From an uncultured Oscillospiraceae bacterium (GTDB taxonomy: Bacteria; Bacillota; Clostridia; Oscillospirales; Oscillospiraceae), in contig CALWZP010000023.1 in NCBI GenBank assembly GCA_944386055.1, positions 1-33,608 on the forward strand: a stretch of DNA of 33,608 bases, written 5' to 3'. The notes under the pieces are model-generated. The model worked only from the letters and a program-made list of their open reading frames with translations. It was not told where the DNA came from and ran no database searches. The stretch's first letter is position 1. Each line of letters begins with the position of its first letter. Made by a program: the position numbers and the translations under genes. Shown here one piece after another: positions 26,158-33,608 of this stretch.

Positions 26158-27003
26158 TCAAGCGGTCGGAAGTGTCTTGAAAAAAGCGCTCAAATCATTC
26201 CGCCCATGCGGCTTATATAGACAATAGTAAGTTACATTTGCCTCCTCATCCAGAATCGGGATATTGACCCGGTTTGCGGGACTTTCGTCCCGGCGAAGGA
26301 CCACATCTGTTGCAAAGCTGGGAAGTGCGGAGGATTTTACCAGTTCTTCAAAGGCCAAATCCTCCTGCTCCAGAAAACGGGTGTCCGGCATTTTTTGATC
26401 GGTGACATCGCGCCAAAAGCCGAGGCGGTTCCGCAGAAGCATCGTCTCGCCGTTGAGATCCCGCATGTAGAGCCCTTTGCTTCCGGAGAGCGGATGTGCC
26501 GGCGGCAGGGAGAAATACAGGTGTTCCTCCCCATATTTGACACAGGAAATCCCGGGCTCCTCCACCGGATAGGGCAGGATGATTATCTGGTAGACATCGT
26601 CCCGCAGGCCCTGGAGGAGCACATCGTTCTCCCGCATCTCCGAGGAGATCGTCCGGTCCGGATAGAGGTCAGACAGAACCGGAGGGATCTCCCAAAGGGG
26701 CATCGGCGCGCAGGAGCCGATCAAAATCGTGCGCTGGCTGCGGTCGAAGGCCTGGACACGGCCGATCATGTCCTGGCACTTCTCCATGATCTGCCGTGCG
26801 TATTCCGCCGCCATGCGGCCGTTTTCATTGAATGTGATTTTGTTCTTCTGCCGGTCGAACAGAGGGACCTGAAGCTCCGCTTCCAGCCGCTGCATGGAGC
26901 GGCTGAGAGCCGGTTGGGACAGGTGCAGGCGCTCTGCCGCGCCGGACAGGGTCCCGTACTCCGCGAAGGCCAAAAGCTGCTCCAGCTGATAGATCTCAAA
27001 CAC
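26158..27003 (-). CDS. LysR-type transcriptional regulator
   Basis: The 281-residue protein begins at a GTG after AAGGGGGG. Residues 1-60 are the winged HTH of LysR regulators (LEQLLAFAEYGTLSGAAERL, then HLSQPALSRSMQRLE). The rest is a two-lobed substrate-binding domain of usual length (the IILPYPVE and YFSLPPAHPL strands are typical). It diverges from the first AKR gene across 168 bases, the classic layout for a LysR protein that controls its neighbour in response to a small-molecule effector. A good minus-strand promoter lies just upstream. The effector is unknown; a substrate or product of the AKR/hydrolase cluster is the natural guess. Confidence 0.92.
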   Translation of the reverse strand: MFEIYQLEQLLAFAEYGTLSGAAERLHLSQPALSRSMQRLEAELQVPLFDRQKNKITFNENGRMAAEYARQIMEKCQDMIGRVQAFDRSQRTILIGSCAPMPLWEIPPVLSDLYPDRTISSEMRENDVLLQGLRDDVYQIIILPYPVEEPGISCVKYGEEHLYFSLPPAHPLSGSKGLYMRDLNGETMLLRNRLGFWRDVTDQKMPDTRFLEQEDLAFEELVKSSALPSFATDVVLRRDESPANRVNIPILDEEANVTYYCLYKPHGRNDLSAFFKTLPTA

Positions 27004-27026
27004 AACCGTTACCCCCCTTTGCGGCT

Positions 27027-27055
27027 ATTGTAACAGCCCGCCCATCAAATTGCAA
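27027..27055 (-). promoter_or_regulatory. Sigma-A promoter of the LysR gene
   Basis: On the minus strand TTGCAA and TACAAT are spaced by 17 bases. The transcript would begin near 27020, leaving a very short leader to the GTG. Nearby GTTAC (27008-27012) and GTAAC (27030-27034) form an inverted repeat that could be part of an autoregulatory site. The plus-strand promoter of the first AKR gene is not obvious, which fits a need for activation. Confidence 0.65.
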
Positions 27056-27171
27056 GAGGCAGTATGCGTTTCAGTTAGAGCACTCTGCATAATCGGCACT
27101 GTACTTTGCGGGGAAATGGACCTACAATGTGCTTGCCCGGAAGGAATCGGGCAAAAAGGAGGCTTGACACC

Positions 27172-28023
27172 ATGCAGTACAGAACTCTCTCGAATGGTGT
27201 AAAGCTGCCGATGATCGGTTATGGCACATTCCAGATCAGAGACACTATGCAGTGTGAGCAATGCATTTCAGAGGCACTGGAAGTTGGCTACCGTTTGTTT
27301 GACACCGCGGCATCTTATGAAAATGAAGCCGCCGTCGGCGCGGCGCTCCGCAGTTCCGGGCTGCCCAGGGAAGAGTGGTTCGTTACAACAAAACTCTGGG
27401 TCCAGGACGCCGGGTACGACGGTACGCTCAAAGCCTTTGACAGCTCTCTAATGCGGTTGGGTCTGGACCGCATCGACCTGTACCTGATCCACCAGCCCTT
27501 CGGCGACTACTACGGCGCCTGGCGGGCCATGGAGCGGCTGTACCGGGAGGGAGCCGTCCGGGCCATTGGAGTCAGCAATTTTACCCCGGAGCGGCTGGTG
27601 GACCTGTGTATGAATCAGGAGATCTGGCCCATGGCCGACCAGATCGAGATCCACCCGTTTTTCCAACAGGGAGAGGCATTGCGGGTCATGGAGGATTGCG
27701 GGGTTGTTCCTCAGGCCTGGGGCCCGTTTTCCGAGGCGCAGAGAGATATTTTCAACCACAGGACGCTGGCGAAAATCGCCGGCCGGCATGGCAAAACCAC
27801 GGCCCAGGTCATCCTCCGCTGGCATCTCCAGCGGAATGTCCCCGCCATCCCCAGGACGGTCCAAAAAGAGCGAATGGCAGAAAATTTGGATGTCTTTGAT
27901 TTTGAACTGACAGAGAAAGAGATGGAGAGCATCGCCGGAATGGACATCGGCCACAGTGAGATCATCGACCACCACAGCTTCTGCACGGCCCGGCAGCTCA
28001 ACAGCGTGAAGATCCACACATAA
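27172..28023 (+). CDS. Aldo-keto reductase, AKR5-like (first copy)
   Basis: The 283-residue (alpha/beta)8 NAD(P)H-dependent carbonyl reductase has the full catalytic tetrad in place: D44 and Y49 (DTAASY), K74 (TTKLW) and H107 (LIHQPFGDY). Length and C-terminus resemble 2,5-diketogluconate/glyoxal-reductase-like bacterial AKRs. In the cofactor segment the usual IPKS reads IPRTVQKERM, a Lys-to-Arg change at a residue that normally contacts the NADPH phosphate, so cofactor preference may differ from the other copies. AAGGAGG lies upstream of the ATG, and an in-frame earlier start lacks family sequence. It is the first gene of the plus-strand set facing LysR. The substrate is unknown. Confidence 0.92.
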   Translation: MQYRTLSNGVKLPMIGYGTFQIRDTMQCEQCISEALEVGYRLFDTAASYENEAAVGAALRSSGLPREEWFVTTKLWVQDAGYDGTLKAFDSSLMRLGLDRIDLYLIHQPFGDYYGAWRAMERLYREGAVRAIGVSNFTPERLVDLCMNQEIWPMADQIEIHPFFQQGEALRVMEDCGVVPQAWGPFSEAQRDIFNHRTLAKIAGRHGKTTAQVILRWHLQRNVPAIPRTVQKERMAENLDVFDFELTEKEMESIAGMDIGHSEIIDHHSFCTARQLNSVKIHT

Positions 28024-28102
28024 ACTTGGCGAAGCTGGCCCACATTCCCGATGGGGCGGGCGCAATATACCATAAATCATTTCATTAAGGAGGAATTCTA
28101 TC

Positions 28103-28963
28103 ATGGACAAGATCGAAACTGTCAAGCTGAACAACGGAGTAGAGATGCCTCTGGAGGGGTTCGGGGTGTTCCAGGTGCCCGACCCCGCCGTCTGCGAGCA
28201 GGCGGTACTGGATGCCATCGCCACCGGCTACCGCCTGATCGACACCGCAGCAGCCTATATGAACGAGGAGGCCGTGGGCAAGGCCATCGCCAAGTGCGGG
28301 GTGCCCCGGGAGGAGCTGTTCATCACCACCAAGCTGTGGGTCCAGGACGCCAGCTATGAGGGAGCCAGGAAGGCCATTGAGACCTCGATGAGGAAGCTGG
28401 GTTTGGACTACATTGACCTGTACCTGATCCACCAGCCCATGGGCGACTATATCGGTGCCTGGCGTGCCATGGAGGAGGCATACAAGGCCGGCAAGCTGAA
28501 GGCCATCGGCGTGTGCAACTGCTACCCGCAGATTCTGGCCGACATCTGCGAGACGGTGGAGGTCAAGCCCGCTGTCAACCAGGTGGAGCTGCATCCCTTC
28601 TTCCAGCAGGAGAACGCTCTGGCGCTGATGCGTGAGTACGGCGTCCATCCCGAAGCCTGGGGTCCCTTCGCCGAGGGCAGCCACGGCATCTTTACTCACC
28701 CCGTGCTGACCAAGATCGGGGAGAAATATGGCAAGAGCGCCGCCCAGGTTGCCCTGCGGTGGAATGTGCAGCGGGGTGTCACGGTCATCCCCAAGTCCAC
28801 CCACAAAGAGCGCATGGAGCAGAACCTCGACATCTGGGATTTCCAGCTCAGCAGCGAGGATATGGCGGAGATCGCCAGGCTGGATATCGGCCACAGCGAG
28901 ATCGTGGATCACAGCGACCCCAAGTTCGTCCAGATGCTCCACCAGATGAAGATTCACGCATAA
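28103..28963 (+). CDS. Aldo-keto reductase, AKR5-like (second copy)
   Basis: The 286-residue reductase has D47, Y52, K77 and H110 as its catalytic tetrad and the normal IPKSTHKERM cofactor segment. It is a close paralog of the first copy: both share LIHQP-GDY-GAWRAME, HPFFQQ, AWGPF and a C-terminal DIGHSEI-DH signature absent from the third copy. The signature suggests a subfamily-specific lid or substrate loop. It follows the first copy by 79 bases with its own AAGGAGG and ends at a strong terminator, so the two AKRs probably form one transcript. It would reduce aldehydes or ketones in the cytosol. Confidence 0.92.
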   Translation: MDKIETVKLNNGVEMPLEGFGVFQVPDPAVCEQAVLDAIATGYRLIDTAAAYMNEEAVGKAIAKCGVPREELFITTKLWVQDASYEGARKAIETSMRKLGLDYIDLYLIHQPMGDYIGAWRAMEEAYKAGKLKAIGVCNCYPQILADICETVEVKPAVNQVELHPFFQQENALALMREYGVHPEAWGPFAEGSHGIFTHPVLTKIGEKYGKSAAQVALRWNVQRGVTVIPKSTHKERMEQNLDIWDFQLSSEDMAEIARLDIGHSEIVDHSDPKFVQMLHQMKIHA

Positions 28964-28978
28964 GAATGCCCTTGAAGC

Positions 28979-29026
28979 GGCGGGCAGGGTCTGACACCGT
29001 GCCAGGCCCTGCCCGCCGGCCATTTT
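28979..29026 (+). terminator. Intrinsic terminator after the second AKR gene
   Basis: A 15-bp stem with one wobble (arms 28979-28993 and 29003-29017) is followed by GGCCATTTTAC. It divides the AKR pair from the esterase gene that starts 25 bases later; read-through or a separate promoter would be needed for the latter. Confidence 0.7.
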
Positions 29027-29050
29027 ACTTCCGCAAGAGGTAACGGGAAC

Positions 29051-30097
29051 ATGAAACAATGGATAGTAACTGGACTGACGGTGCTGGTGCTGCTGGGCCT
29101 GACGGCGTGCAGCCGTGCGGACGGCATGGATCAGACACCGCCGGAACAGACCACTCCGGCGGTGGAGGCCGCAGGGGACATGAACGGTGCTGTGGTATCG
29201 CAGGAGCAGACCGAGTACATCAGCGCGGTGCCGGAGGGATATTTTGCGCCCTGCGACCATGCTGGGCAGGTGGTGGAGATCACCTATGACAGCCGGGACT
29301 ACACAGCCGCTTCGGAGCCCGCCATTCAGAAAACCGCCTATGTGTATCTGCCCCCTGGCTATGACGAAGCCGACGAGGACACACGGTATGACATCCTCTA
29401 TCTGATGCACGGCTGGACCATGACGGCGGGGGATTTCTTTGACACCGCCCAGAGCGGGATCGTCCCCATGCTGGACCACATGATCGAAAACGGGGACATC
29501 CCGCCCATGATCGTGGTCTGCGCCACCTTTGACGCGCAGAACCAGTCCCAGGGCTTTTCCCGCTCGGTGGAGGAGCTGTCCGTATTCCACCGGGATTTGA
29601 GAGAAAACCTGATCCCCTATGTGGAGAGCCGGTATCACACCTATGCGGACGATGTGACGGGGGAAGGACTTCAGGCCTCACGGGAACACCGGGCCTTCGG
29701 CGGCTTCTCGCTGGGGGCGGTCACCACCTGGTATCAGTTCATCTACAATCTGGACTACATCAAATATTTCGTGCCCATGAGCGGGGACTGCTGGATCATG
29801 GGAACCTACGGCGGCCTGTATCAGCCGGTGGAGACGGTGGACTATCTGGAACAGGTCGTGGCCGACGGAGGCTGGGATGGGGACGACTTCTGCATCTATC
29901 AGGGGATCGGTACGGACGACCCCATCTGGGATCAGACGGACAGCCAGATCCAGGAGATGCTGGGCCGGGACCTGTTCACCGCGGAGAACCTCCACTACGC
30001 CATCATCCAGGGCGGCCGGCACGATATCGACGCCTGTGAGCGGTATCTGTACCACGCCCTGCAGACCTTCTTCGGGAGTGAAGAAGAGGTTCGTTAG
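29051..30097 (+). CDS. Secreted esterase lipoprotein, CE1/esterase D-like
   Basis: The 348-residue protein has a lipoprotein signal (LTAC, Cys20 lipidated), so it is exported and tethered outside the cytoplasmic membrane. A low-complexity linker precedes an alpha/beta-hydrolase of the carbohydrate esterase 1 / esterase D type. YVYLPPGYDEADE and DILYLMHG form the oxyanion region. The nucleophile is S220 in GFSLGA, and H324 in GGRHDIDAC is the likely catalytic His. The family includes feruloyl and acetyl-xylan esterases and siderophore or drug esterases, so an ester of a plant phenolic or polysaccharide is a reasonable but unproven substrate. It lies between AKR genes, suggesting that released products are passed to cytosolic reductases. 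Confidence 0.88.
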   Translation: MKQWIVTGLTVLVLLGLTACSRADGMDQTPPEQTTPAVEAAGDMNGAVVSQEQTEYISAVPEGYFAPCDHAGQVVEITYDSRDYTAASEPAIQKTAYVYLPPGYDEADEDTRYDILYLMHGWTMTAGDFFDTAQSGIVPMLDHMIENGDIPPMIVVCATFDAQNQSQGFSRSVEELSVFHRDLRENLIPYVESRYHTYADDVTGEGLQASREHRAFGGFSLGAVTTWYQFIYNLDYIKYFVPMSGDCWIMGTYGGLYQPVETVDYLEQVVADGGWDGDDFCIYQGIGTDDPIWDQTDSQIQEMLGRDLFTAENLHYAIIQGGRHDIDACERYLYHALQTFFGSEEEVR

Positions 30098-30120
30098 GAA
30101 TCTGAACCAGTGACCCGTGA

Positions 30121-30158
30121 AAGCCGGATATACAGTCAGCGGCTTCCCCCAATTTTTT
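30121..30158 (+). terminator. Weak terminator-like hairpin
   Basis: A 6-bp stem (AAGCCG/CGGCTT, 13-base loop) is followed, after a seven-base gap, by TTTTTT just before the third AKR gene. The gap makes it weak. It might equally be a leader structure, since the next ribosome site begins four bases later. Confidence 0.35.
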
Positions 30159-30174
30159 GATTGGAGTGTTTCAT

Positions 30175-31026
30175 ATGCAGACCATCACTTTGAACGACGG
30201 CAACAAAATTCCCGCGGTCGGCTTTGGGGTGTTCCTGATCCCCGCCGGCGGCCCCACCTATGATGCGGTGCGGACGGCCCTCGATGCCGGGTACCGGCAC
30301 ATTGATACGGCGGCCGCCTATTTCAACGAGGCGGATGTGGGCCGGGCGGTCAAGGACAGTGGCATCCCCCGGGAGGAGATTTTCATCACCAGCAAGCTGT
30401 GGCTGCAGGACTACGGCTATGAGGCGGCAGGGAAGGGGCTGGACACCTCGCTGGAGAAGCTGGGGCTGGACTATGTGGACCTCTACCTGCTCCACCAGCC
30501 CTACGGCGATGTGGCCGACGCATGGAGGGCGCTGGAGGAGGCCAAGGCGGCGGGGAAGACCAGGTCCATCGGCGTGAGCAACATGACCCCGAAGATCTGG
30601 AAACAGTTTATCCCCCAGTTCAAGACCCTCCCGGCGGTGAACCAGGTGGAGTGCAACCCCTTTTTCCAGCAGCGGGAGCTGCGGGAACTGCTGGCCAGGG
30701 ACGATGTGAAGCTCGAGGCCTATCAGCCTTTGGGCCATGGAGACAGCAGCCTGCTCTCCCACCCCGTCATTACCAAGCTGGCGAAGAAGTACGGCAGGAA
30801 CGCCGGACAGATCATCCTGCGCTTTGAGGTGCAGGACGGGCTCATCGTCCTGCCCAAATCTACCAATCCAGAGCGGATCGCCGGAAACCTGGACATCTTT
30901 GACTTTGCACTGACCGAAGCCGAAATGGAGGAGCTGCGCGCCCTGGACACCGGCAAGGGCCACCACGACCCGGAGGCCCCCGGCGTAGCGGAGATGCTGC
31001 TTCAGAACTATAAGATCCATGATTGA
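30175..31026 (+). CDS. Aldo-keto reductase, AKR5-like (third copy)
   Basis: The 283-residue reductase has the tetrad D44, Y49, K74 and H107 and a normal LPKSTNPERI cofactor segment. It is more distant from the other two copies: it has YQPLGHGDSS in place of the AWGPF loop and lacks the HSEI-DH signature, so a different substrate is likely. The start is the ATG at 30175 with TGGAG nine bases upstream; an earlier in-frame TTG lacks a ribosome site. It is followed 18 bases later by the remnant of a flavin-reductase gene with its own intact ribosome site, so the two were once an operon. Confidence 0.9.
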   Translation: MQTITLNDGNKIPAVGFGVFLIPAGGPTYDAVRTALDAGYRHIDTAAAYFNEADVGRAVKDSGIPREEIFITSKLWLQDYGYEAAGKGLDTSLEKLGLDYVDLYLLHQPYGDVADAWRALEEAKAAGKTRSIGVSNMTPKIWKQFIPQFKTLPAVNQVECNPFFQQRELRELLARDDVKLEAYQPLGHGDSSLLSHPVITKLAKKYGRNAGQIILRFEVQDGLIVLPKSTNPERIAGNLDIFDFALTEAEMEELRALDTGKGHHDPEAPGVAEMLLQNYKIHD

Positions 31027-31044
31027 TTCAGGAGGGAAATTGCG

Positions 31045-31274
31045 ATGAGAAAAAACTTTGGGACAAAGCCCTTTTTATATCCTCAGCTGGTGATGGTCAT
31101 CGCCAGCTACGGCAAGGATGGAACGCCGGGGCGGATGAGGCGGTCCTGGACGAAGCGGGGCGGATCGATCCCGCCAGGCTGAAGCCCATCACCTTTGATC
31201 CTGCCAACCGGGCTTACTGGAGCCTGGGCGAAAAGGTCGGCAGCGCATTTGCAGACGGCTGCAAATTGAAATAA
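31045..31274 (+). pseudogene. Flavin reductase-like gene with internal deletion
   Basis: An intact AGGAGGG and ATG begin MRKNFGTKPFLYPQ, the typical start of flavoredoxin/flavin-reductase-like FMN-binding proteins of Clostridia. The reading frame meets a stop at 31180. A second frame carries the family's typical ending: DEAVLDEAGRIDPARLKPIT, FDPANRAYWSLGEKVG, then AFADGCKLK, to the stop at 31272. Only about 30 N-terminal and 50 C-terminal residues remain of a protein usually near 190, so roughly 100 residues are deleted and the join is out of frame near 31125-31140. It lies 18 bases after the third AKR gene. The intact ancestor would have supplied reduced flavin or acted as a small redox enzyme. 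Confidence 0.8.
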
Positions 31275-31442
31275 CAGTTCCGCTTTTCCGATTGCGTCTG
31301 TTATAGGCTCCTCCGGCGGTCTGGCCCCCGTCCCGCAAAGGCCGCCCCGAGGCGGGAGAGATCATGCGGCGGTCAGGGTAGGGGACCCGCCATGGAACCC
31401 GCCCAAAGAGCGCGGTTTCTCTTAAAGAAAGAAGGTTCTGCA

Positions 31443-32318
31443 ATGATCCCGCGTTCAAAAATTTATCTTGCTCTGCTGGCTGTGACATTGGGAATCGGGC
31501 TCAGTGCATGCGAAGCCCCAGATCCGAGCCGGCCGCCCCCGGAGAGCGGCACAACGCAGGAAGCGCCGGATCCATCCGCGGCACAAGACGCCGAAGCTGT
31601 TACAGAGGGGACCGAAACCTACCGGGGATTTCTTCTGGACAATGTGCTCCATGCGCCGGAGGGCGATATTCATTACCACATCCATGTTCCGGACAGCTAT
31701 GATGGGGACGAGCCCTACGCCCTCTATCTCACCCTCCCCGGCTATGAGGGGCTGTATTTCCAGGGGGTGGGGCAGAATCTGTACAGCGAGGAATTTGCCT
31801 TTGAGGCGCTGAACTACAACGACAAAATGATCGTGGCGGCGCCCCAGCTTGACGACTGGGGCGAGACCTCTGCGGAACAGACCGTCGCCCTGACGGAGTA
31901 CCTGTTGGAGCGCTACAACATCGACCCGGACAAGGTCTATGCCAGCGGGTACTCCGGCGGCGGGGAGACCATGTCCCGGGTGATGGGAACGCGGCCCGAT
32001 CTGTTCACGGCCTACCTCCAGTGCTCCTCCCAGTGGGACGGGGCCTATGAGCCGGTGGTCGAGGCCAGGGTGCCGGTGTATTTCGTCATCGGGAAGAGCG
32101 ATGAATACTACGGCGCGGAGCCAAGCCGGGAGGCATATAACCGGCTGCATGACCTCTATGTAGAGGCAGGACTGACCGAGGAGGAGATCGACCGGCTGCT
32201 GGTGCTGGACATCAAAGGCGCGGACTACTTCCGTGCGGGCGGCGCCTCCAGCCAGCATGGCGGAGGAAATCTGTTTGCCCGTGACCCGGAGATCATGGGC
32301 TGGCTGTTTTCCCAGTGA
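31443..32318 (+). CDS. Secreted alpha/beta-hydrolase lipoprotein
   Basis: The 291-residue protein has a lipoprotein signal (LSAC, Cys23) and a Pro/Glu/Ala-rich linker. An alpha/beta-hydrolase fold follows with S171 in GYSGGG as nucleophile, D220 in GKSDEYYG and H272 in SSQHGGG, in the order expected for the catalytic triad. It resembles prolyl-oligopeptidase/dienelactone-like secreted hydrolases more than the CE1 esterase at 29051. GAAGG lies 7 bases before the ATG. It follows the flavin-reductase remnant in the same direction; the 168-base gap between them shows no gene or clear promoter. An exported hydrolase acting on small esters or amides is likely, substrate unknown. Confidence 0.87.
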   Translation: MIPRSKIYLALLAVTLGIGLSACEAPDPSRPPPESGTTQEAPDPSAAQDAEAVTEGTETYRGFLLDNVLHAPEGDIHYHIHVPDSYDGDEPYALYLTLPGYEGLYFQGVGQNLYSEEFAFEALNYNDKMIVAAPQLDDWGETSAEQTVALTEYLLERYNIDPDKVYASGYSGGGETMSRVMGTRPDLFTAYLQCSSQWDGAYEPVVEARVPVYFVIGKSDEYYGAEPSREAYNRLHDLYVEAGLTEEEIDRLLVLDIKGADYFRAGGASSQHGGGNLFARDPEIMGWLFSQ

Positions 32319-32388
32319 TCATCGCCCCCGGTGATTTCCGACGCAGAGAAGGTCAGGTACCCTGACGGCCAAATTACAAAACGACCGC

Positions 32389-32865
32389 CTCAAATCCCTG
32401 CGGGACAGCAAACAATAAAATACCTCCCGCTTTTTACAGACCGGCTCAGGTCAGTAAAAGACGGGAGGCTTTTTTGTCTCCGGCTTGCTGCATTGCAGTT
32501 CTGGCCAAGAGAATCTCAAGCCATTCCATTCCATCCCTCACAAAGCTCAAAATTTACGGGGCAGTAAACAAAGAAGTGCGGAAAGATTTTTTGCATGATT
32601 TCCGCTTGCTTTGTGCCGTTTCCGCTCCATTCCATTTGCTTTCTGTCACTCTCTAAAGCTGCTATTTCCACGTGTTCCGCACCGCACTGTGGCTGAAAAT
32701 GTGGTCAAAAACGCTCCCTGTCCTTTGCCGGAAACGGTTCCCCGGCTGGGGCGGGGAGCCTCCTTATATCTCTGGATATCCGTTTTGCCAGTAAGAGCAG
32801 GACAAGGCAGGCGATTTCCGTTGTCTGCGGCTCAAGATTTACGCCGCTGTAAACAAAGCAAGAAT
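32389..32865 (+). repeat. Dispersed noncoding repeat, right copies
   Basis: Boundary-motif copies (CTCA-N-ATTTA-N-GG-GC-GTAAACAA type) begin at about 32389, 32546 and 32831. The last two are 285 bases apart, matching the 287-base spacing in the left copy. The second unit contains the 170-base core (32549-32718) homologous to 25841-26010. The first is a short version going straight from motif to a terminator hairpin. Two motif copies contain a small TTTAC-N6-GTAAA palindrome. No gene is supported here. Confidence 0.75.
32423..32475 (+). terminator. Strong intrinsic terminator after the AKR/hydrolase cluster
   Basis: A long stem of about 20 bp with a few mismatches (32423-32442 with 32449-32468) is followed by CTTTTTT. 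It lies about 100 bases after the last hydrolase gene, inside the short copy of the dispersed repeat, and should end the plus-strand transcript. Confidence 0.85.
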
Positions 32866-32938
32866 GTCCCCACGGGTATCATAAAACAGATAGGCTTCCT
32901 GATTTCTCATGCAAAAGCGAAAGTTAAATCTAACCGTG

Positions 32939-33544
32939 TCACCAAGTGCCTCTGGCCCAGGTGATGATCTGTTCCGCTGTCCCCTCGATCCCCATCACAG
33001 AACTGTTGATGCAAAAATCGTAGTTCTCCGGCGCACCCCAGTTCCGGCCGGTATAGGTGTCGTAGTATTTCTTCCGCTGCTTATCAATTTTTCGGACAGC
33101 GTCCTCCGACTCTTTTTGCCCGATGCCCTCGATCTCCATCCGGCGTCTGACCCGGTCCTCAAAGGGGGCGCAGATGAACAGGCTGACCGTCGGGATGCCG
33201 GCGGCGCGGAGAACGACATCGGCGCACCGCCCCACGATGATGCAGGGACCCATCTGGGCCAGTTCCAGAATCACCTGGCTCTGCATCTCAAACAGGATGT
33301 CCTCCGCCGGCTGTCCCTTCCGCACCTGCGGGCCGCCCTCATAGACGCCGGTAAACAGCCACGGGTTCGGGGCTTTTTCTTCCTTGCCCGCGAACAGTTC
33401 CTCCCGTACTTCCGCCTTCTGTGCCGCCAGCGTGATCAGTTCCCGGTCATAACACCTGACCTGCAATTTCTCCGCCAGATGTTTCCCAATTTCCCGGCCG
33501 CCGCTGCCGAACTGGCGGCCCAAAGCGATGATCGGCATTTTCAT
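32939..33544 (-). CDS. Cytidylate kinase-like protein
   Basis: The 201-residue P-loop protein opens with IALGRQFGSGGREIGK (residues 6-21), the nucleotide-binding loop of the cytidylate kinase-like family. It keeps the CYDRELI strand and the GRCADVVL and R-rich lid segments (RVRRRMEIEGI, RKIDKQRKKYY). Family members phosphorylate nucleoside monophosphates or an unknown small molecule, and the real substrate is often untested. The start at 33544 has GGAGG nine bases upstream. Its ATG lies one base after the stop of the upstream minus-strand gene, so the two are probably translationally coupled. Confidence 0.88.
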   Translation of the reverse strand: MKMPIIALGRQFGSGGREIGKHLAEKLQVRCYDRELITLAAQKAEVREELFAGKEEKAPNPWLFTGVYEGGPQVRKGQPAEDILFEMQSQVILELAQMGPCIIVGRCADVVLRAAGIPTVSLFICAPFEDRVRRRMEIEGIGQKESEDAVRKIDKQRKKYYDTYTGRNWGAPENYDFCINSSVMGIEGTAEQIITWARGTW

Positions 33545-33545
33545 G

Positions 33546-33608
33546 TTACGATTCCTCCCTGCAAGTCTGCTCCGTGGCCGGGTGCGTTTCCGCCATGCGC
33601 AGGGCCGC
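33546..33608 (-). CDS. C-terminal tail of an upstream gene (partial)
   Basis: An open frame runs in from the window edge for 20 codons to TAA at 33546-33548, one base before the cytidylate-kinase-like ATG (TAACATG). The peptide (ALRMAETHPATEQTCREES) is not diagnostic. The tight junction and the ribosome site lying within its last codons make a real coupled gene likely. Its function is unknown. Confidence 0.5.
   Translation of the reverse strand, partial: AALRMAETHPATEQTCREES

Overview
The window looks like a GC-rich chromosome segment from a gut-type Clostridia, most likely the Oscillospiraceae (Flavonifractor, Lawsonibacter and Dysosmobacter are the genera it recalls). This is inferred from three S-layer-homology (SLH) proteins, GC-rich Gram-positive coding, strong AGGAGG-type ribosome sites, and the LysR, aldo-keto reductase (AKR) and lipoprotein content. 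No plasmid, phage or insertion-sequence backbone was recognised.

Layout. Positions 1-215 hold three stacked hairpins. Positions 215-3656 (minus) encode an exported SLH protein with three enzyme-like modules: M28 peptidase, an HExxH metallopeptidase-like region, and a transglutaminase-like domain. One base of frameshift interrupts it. Positions 3870-4383 (minus) hold two tRNA-Ser genes with a near-ideal promoter and a run of hairpins and terminators. Positions 4547-5976 (plus) encode a CPA2-type cation/proton antiporter. An M3 oligoendopeptidase (minus, 5995-7665) and an SLH-anchored GH25 muramidase (plus, 7864-9414) diverge from a control region rich in inverted repeats. Positions 9608-12877 encode an endonuclease Q (PHP plus zinc module) fused to a UvrD-type helicase, broken by a one-base frameshift. 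A collagen-like surface protein (minus, 12920-13981) diverges from a regulator carrying a DNA-binding helix-turn-helix at each end (plus, 14295-15509). A small Cys-containing protein follows, then two leader hairpins, then a 3168-residue SLH-anchored giant protein (16103-25609).

Positions 25841-32865 form an accessory-looking block. A divergent LysR regulator (minus) faces a plus-strand series: AKR, AKR, secreted CE1-like esterase lipoprotein, AKR, flavin-reductase remnant, second secreted hydrolase lipoprotein. The block is bracketed by copies of a roughly 285-nt noncoding repeat whose core carries a conserved hairpin. A cytidylate-kinase-like gene (minus) and the tail of its upstream neighbour close the window.

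How the parts may work together (inference). The left and middle parts supply cell-envelope enzymes and surface structures anchored by SLH domains. The right part looks like an inducible unit in which lipoprotein hydrolases outside the membrane release carbonyl- or ester-containing products, and cytosolic AKRs reduce them under LysR control. The two homopolymer frameshifts (one extra base, one missing base) may be draft-assembly errors or real lesions, and the sequence alone cannot decide.
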